From positions 1 to 64,000 of the forward strand of contig NZ_AGUF01000071.1 of the NCBI RefSeq assembly GCF_000236785.1: DNA of 64,000 bases, in the 5' to 3' direction. Under the pieces are notes generated by a model. It saw only the letters and a list, made by a program, of their open reading frames with translations. It searched no databases and was not told the origin of the DNA. The position numbers were made by a program, and so were the translations under genes. This stretch comes from Achromobacter arsenitoxydans SY8 (GTDB taxonomy: Bacteria > Pseudomonadota > Gammaproteobacteria > Burkholderiales > Burkholderiaceae_B). Numbering within the stretch: the first letter of the stretch is position 1; each line of letters starts with the position of its first letter. This document shows, one piece after another, positions 61,356 to 64,000 of this stretch.

Positions 61356-62327
61356 ATGTCCGTACTGTCCAAGCTCATCCTGGGCGCCGCCGCCCTGGCC
61401 TGCAGCATCCCGCTGGCGCATGCCGCGGACAAGACGTACCCCGCGCGGGAAATCCGGTTCATCGTGCCCTGGAACGCGGGCGGTTCCAACGACATTGCCG
61501 CGCGGATGCTGCAGCAGCTGATCAGCGAACAGGGCGTGACCGTGGTGGTGGAGAACGCCCCGGGGGCCACCGGCGCCATCGGCATGACCAAGGTCGCCAA
61601 CGCGGAGCGGGACGGCTATGTGGTCGGCATGGGCACCAGTTCGACGCTGGCGCAGATTGCGCAGAACATCACCCCGCTGCGCAATGAGCAGTTCTCGCAC
61701 ATTGCCCGGGTGTCGACCGACCCGCTGATGCTGCTGGTGCCTGCCGACGGGCCGGACACGCTGGAAGCGTTCCTGGCCAGCATGAAGAAGAATCCGGGCA
61801 AGGTGTCGATCGGCACCCCTGGCAACAACAACCTCAATCACATCTTTGCCGAGATGACCGCGCGCGCCGCGGGCACGGAGTATGTGAACGTGCCCTATCC
61901 CGGCGGCTCGCGCGTCATCGCGGACCTGTCGGGCAAGCAGATCAGCGCGGGCGTGCTCAAGCCGTCAGAGAGCAAGGCGCAGATCGACGCCAAGTACGTC
62001 AAGCCCATTGCCGTCTTTGCCAATGAACGGCTGGCGCTGTACCCGGACGTGCCGACTTTCAAGGAAAAGGGCTACGACGTCTTCCCGTATGGCCCGCTGG
62101 TGCAGATGGCCTATGTGGTGGCGCCCGCCGGCATCCCCGACGACGTGCGCAAGCGCCTCATCCAGATCTTCGAAACCGCCATCGGCAGCGACAAGTTCAA
62201 GGTGTTCGCCGAGCAGAACGGCTTTCTGGTGGACGACTTGAGCGGCCAGGCGCTGGACAAGGAAGTCTCGAACGTACAGACCACCCTGAACGACGTCGCG
62301 AAGAAAGTCTTCGTGACCGCCAAGTAA
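61356..62327 (+). CDS. Bug-family (TctC-like) periplasmic substrate-binding protein
   Basis: The 323-residue protein has a signal peptide (cleavage near AHAADK, about residue 24) and Bug signatures IRFIVPWNAGGSNDIAARML (20 max) and VENAPGATGAIGMTKVANAERDG (shortened here). It likely binds the substrate consumed by the enolase-family enzyme encoded next. GGAGGAGACC lies upstream of the ATG. It is paralogous to the Bug protein at 58457 but clearly distinct in sequence. Confidence 0.93.
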   Translation: MSVLSKLILGAAALACSIPLAHAADKTYPAREIRFIVPWNAGGSNDIAARMLQQLISEQGVTVVVENAPGATGAIGMTKVANAERDGYVVGMGTSSTLAQIAQNITPLRNEQFSHIARVSTDPLMLLVPADGPDTLEAFLASMKKNPGKVSIGTPGNNNLNHIFAEMTARAAGTEYVNVPYPGGSRVIADLSGKQISAGVLKPSESKAQIDAKYVKPIAVFANERLALYPDVPTFKEKGYDVFPYGPLVQMAYVVAPAGIPDDVRKRLIQIFETAIGSDKFKVFAEQNGFLVDDLSGQALDKEVSNVQTTLNDVAKKVFVTAK

Positions 62328-62349
62328 TCGCATTCCAAGGAGCAATACG

Positions 62350-63492
62350 TTGAGCCAGATAAAGAAAGTCACCTGCCACGTCGTCAGCGCGCCGGTCGAG
62401 CGCCCCTTCACGTCATCGCGAGGCTGGCTGTACAAGCAGCGCGGCTCGTGCATCGTCGAAATCGAAACCGCCGATGGCGTGGTGGGCTGGGGCGAATGCT
62501 ATGGTCCGTCGCAGGTGGCGCGCGCCTATATCGAATCGCAGTACGCGCCGCGCATCCTGGGCCGCGACCCGTTCGACGTGGAGGTCATCTGGGAAGACCT
62601 CTACAACCGGATCAAGGACTACGGCAACAAGGGCATGGCCATTTCCGCGCTCAGCGGCATCGACATCGCGCTGTGGGACATCATCGGCAAGACCTGCGGC
62701 AAACCCATACACAAGCTGATCGGGGGCGCCCACCGCACCGAGGTGCAGTCGTACGCGACCGGCCTGTACTTCATCGACATGGACAGGCTGATCGAAGAAG
62801 CGGTCGAGGAAGCCCAGGGCTATGTGGCCGAAGGCTTCACCGCCATCAAGATGAAGATCGGCCTGGGTTCGCCGAAGCTGGACCTGGAGCGGGTGCGGGC
62901 CGTGCGCGAGGCTGTGGGCGGAGAGGTGCGCCTGATGGTGGACGCCAACCACTGCTTCACCGTGCCCGCCGCCATCCGGCTGGGCCGGGAACTCGAAAAG
63001 CTGGATGTGGAGTGGTTCGAGGAACCCATTTCGCCTGAAGACCTGGACGGGTACGTCGAAGTGACCCGCGCGCTCGACATGGCGGTGGCCGGGGGCGAGA
63101 ACGAGTTCACGCGCTGGGGCTTTCGCGACATCGTGGCGCGCAAGGCCATGGATATCGTCCAGCCCGACGTCTGCGCGGCGGGCGGCATCAGCGAATGCCG
63201 CAAGATCGCGACGCTGGCGGCCGCGCATGGCGTGGAATGCGTGCCGCACGCCTGGGGATCGGCTATCGGGCTGGCGGCCACCCTGCACTTCCTGGCCGCC
63301 CTGCCCGACCAGCCGCCCAGTTTCCGTCCCATGCCGCCCCTGCTGGAGTTCGAGCAGTGCGAGAACCCCTTCCGCGACCTGCTGACGGTCGAGCCCATCG
63401 TGCAGCACCGCGGGGTCGTCCAGATTCCCACGGGCGCGGGGCTGGGCATCGAGATCAAGCGCGACGTGCTCGATCGCTACCGGGTCGCCTGA
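62350..63492 (+). CDS. Enolase-superfamily (mandelate racemase/muconate lactonising) enzyme
   Basis: The 380-residue protein has the capping domain (about 1-130) and the barrel with catalytic KMK (TAIKMKIGLG, about 170), metal ligands D, E, E in VDANHCF, WFEEPISP and GGENEF, and a late His (HAWGSAIG). This pattern fits acid-sugar dehydratases or related racemases/lactonising enzymes; the substrate is not assigned. It starts at TTG (62350), supported by AAGGAG 7 bases upstream. A FAH-family gene follows 3 bases later. Confidence 0.9.
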   Translation: MSQIKKVTCHVVSAPVERPFTSSRGWLYKQRGSCIVEIETADGVVGWGECYGPSQVARAYIESQYAPRILGRDPFDVEVIWEDLYNRIKDYGNKGMAISALSGIDIALWDIIGKTCGKPIHKLIGGAHRTEVQSYATGLYFIDMDRLIEEAVEEAQGYVAEGFTAIKMKIGLGSPKLDLERVRAVREAVGGEVRLMVDANHCFTVPAAIRLGRELEKLDVEWFEEPISPEDLDGYVEVTRALDMAVAGGENEFTRWGFRDIVARKAMDIVQPDVCAAGGISECRKIATLAAAHGVECVPHAWGSAIGLAATLHFLAALPDQPPSFRPMPPLLEFEQCENPFRDLLTVEPIVQHRGVVQIPTGAGLGIEIKRDVLDRYRVA

Positions 63493-63495
63493 GCC

Positions 63496-64000
63496 ATGCG
63501 CTTCGTCACTTTCCAGGCCGAAGACGGCCAGCTGCGTCCGGGCTTTCTGTCGGAAGACGGCCGCGAGGTCGTGGATGCGCGCCATGCCGACGCGCCCGAA
63601 TGGGCCAGGCGACTGCCCGCGACCCTGCTCGAATGGACTGGCATGGACCTGCCAGCCATCGCGGCGCGGCTGGCACGTAGCGTCTATCCGCAAGCCGCGC
63701 GCATCCCGGTTGACGCGGTCCGTCTTGCCGCGCCGCTGCCGCGGCCCGGCAAGGTGGTGGGGGCGGCCTTCAATTTCCACGATGCGCTGCGCGAACGGAA
63801 GATGGAGCCGCCCGCCGAACCGGTGCTGTTCATCAAGTCGGGACATACGGTCATCGGACCCGGCGAGCCCGTGCGCCTGCACCCCGAAGTGGGCAACGTG
63901 ACCTACGAGGCGGAATTGGGCGTGGTGATCGGCCGTACGGCGCTACGCGTGGCGCGTGAAGACGCCATGCGCCATGTGGCGGGCTACGTCATCGTCAACG
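63496..64000 (+). CDS. Fumarylacetoacetate hydrolase-family protein, 3' truncated by the window edge
   Basis: The frame opens at ATG 63496 and is still open at the window end. FAH-family features are visible: an N-terminal MRFVTFQAEDG, a middle VVGAAFNFHDAL and SGHTVIGPGEPV, and the metal-site part VTYEAELGVVIGR. FAH-family enzymes cleave or isomerise acylpyruvate-like products downstream of sugar-acid dehydratases. It belongs to the Bug-dehydratase operon. Confidence 0.85.
   Translation, partial: MRFVTFQAEDGQLRPGFLSEDGREVVDARHADAPEWARRLPATLLEWTGMDLPAIAARLARSVYPQAARIPVDAVRLAAPLPRPGKVVGAAFNFHDALRERKMEPPAEPVLFIKSGHTVIGPGEPVRLHPEVGNVTYEAELGVVIGRTALRVAREDAMRHVAGYVIVN

Noticed and set aside
1-64000. 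CRISPR arrays, tRNA and rRNA genes, insertion-sequence terminal repeats
   Set aside because: Looked for regularly spaced repeats, tRNA-like cloverleaf motifs and transposase genes; none was convincing.

Overview
The window looks like chromosomal DNA of a betaproteobacterium of the Alcaligenaceae (Achromobacter/Bordetella type). This is inferred from the high GC content, a cta (cytochrome aa3/caa3) operon with the small assembly protein and DUF2970 genes, a PhaM-type PHA granule protein, DUF3717, Bug-family periplasmic binding proteins, and an rpoH gene behind a CIRCE element. No rRNA, tRNA or CRISPR array was found.

Positions 1-7.5 kb hold the end of an S-formylglutathione hydrolase gene, a two-TM protein, rpoH with a perfect CIRCE, a probable small RNA locus, a cAMP phosphodiesterase-like gene divergent from a CPA1 antiporter with a cNMP-binding-like domain, and a Nudix hydrolase. 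Positions 7.6-16.7 kb hold the respiratory cluster ctaC-ctaD-small ORF-DUF2970-ctaE, then SURF1, a SCO-like protein, ctaA, ctaB and a SCO1 lipoprotein. No cox11/ctaG lies in this cluster. Positions 16.8-27.3 kb carry envelope and storage genes: a glycine-zipper protein, phaM, glmU, an MFS exporter, ugd, a glycosyltransferase, a two-gene AbiEii-like toxin/antitoxin, an Lrp regulator and glmS.

Positions 27.4-31.6 kb hold an iron-responsive FecI/FecR/TonB-receptor cell-surface signalling cassette behind a Fur-box-like site. A lone tyrosine recombinase (31.7-32.3 kb) opens an accessory stretch: a putative Na+/H+ antiporter, TctA/TctB permeases, a divergent histidine kinase/sigma54-activator pair sharing an intergenic array of inverted repeats, an unknown two-gene operon, a MocR regulator with three direct repeats upstream, a GNAT enzyme, an AraC regulator, and a PAP2 phosphatase lipoprotein with an autotransporter-type repeat.

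Positions 46.6-56.5 kb are the most unusual region. A WYL-domain regulator is followed by a one-TM small protein, a zinc-ribbon protein, three dynamin/Era-like GTPases, a small membrane protein between two of them, and a NERD-nuclease/SF1-helicase fusion. This composition resembles a phage-defence locus and is the best candidate for a little-described system.

Positions 56.5-64 kb form a catabolic cluster: AtuA-like protein, DUF4387, Bug protein, a divergent GntR regulator and receiver-less sigma54 activator, then a second Bug protein, an enolase-superfamily dehydratase and a partial fumarylacetoacetate hydrolase. The sequence shows a sigma54 promoter with tandem upstream repeats before the first operon and a perfect palindrome before the second.
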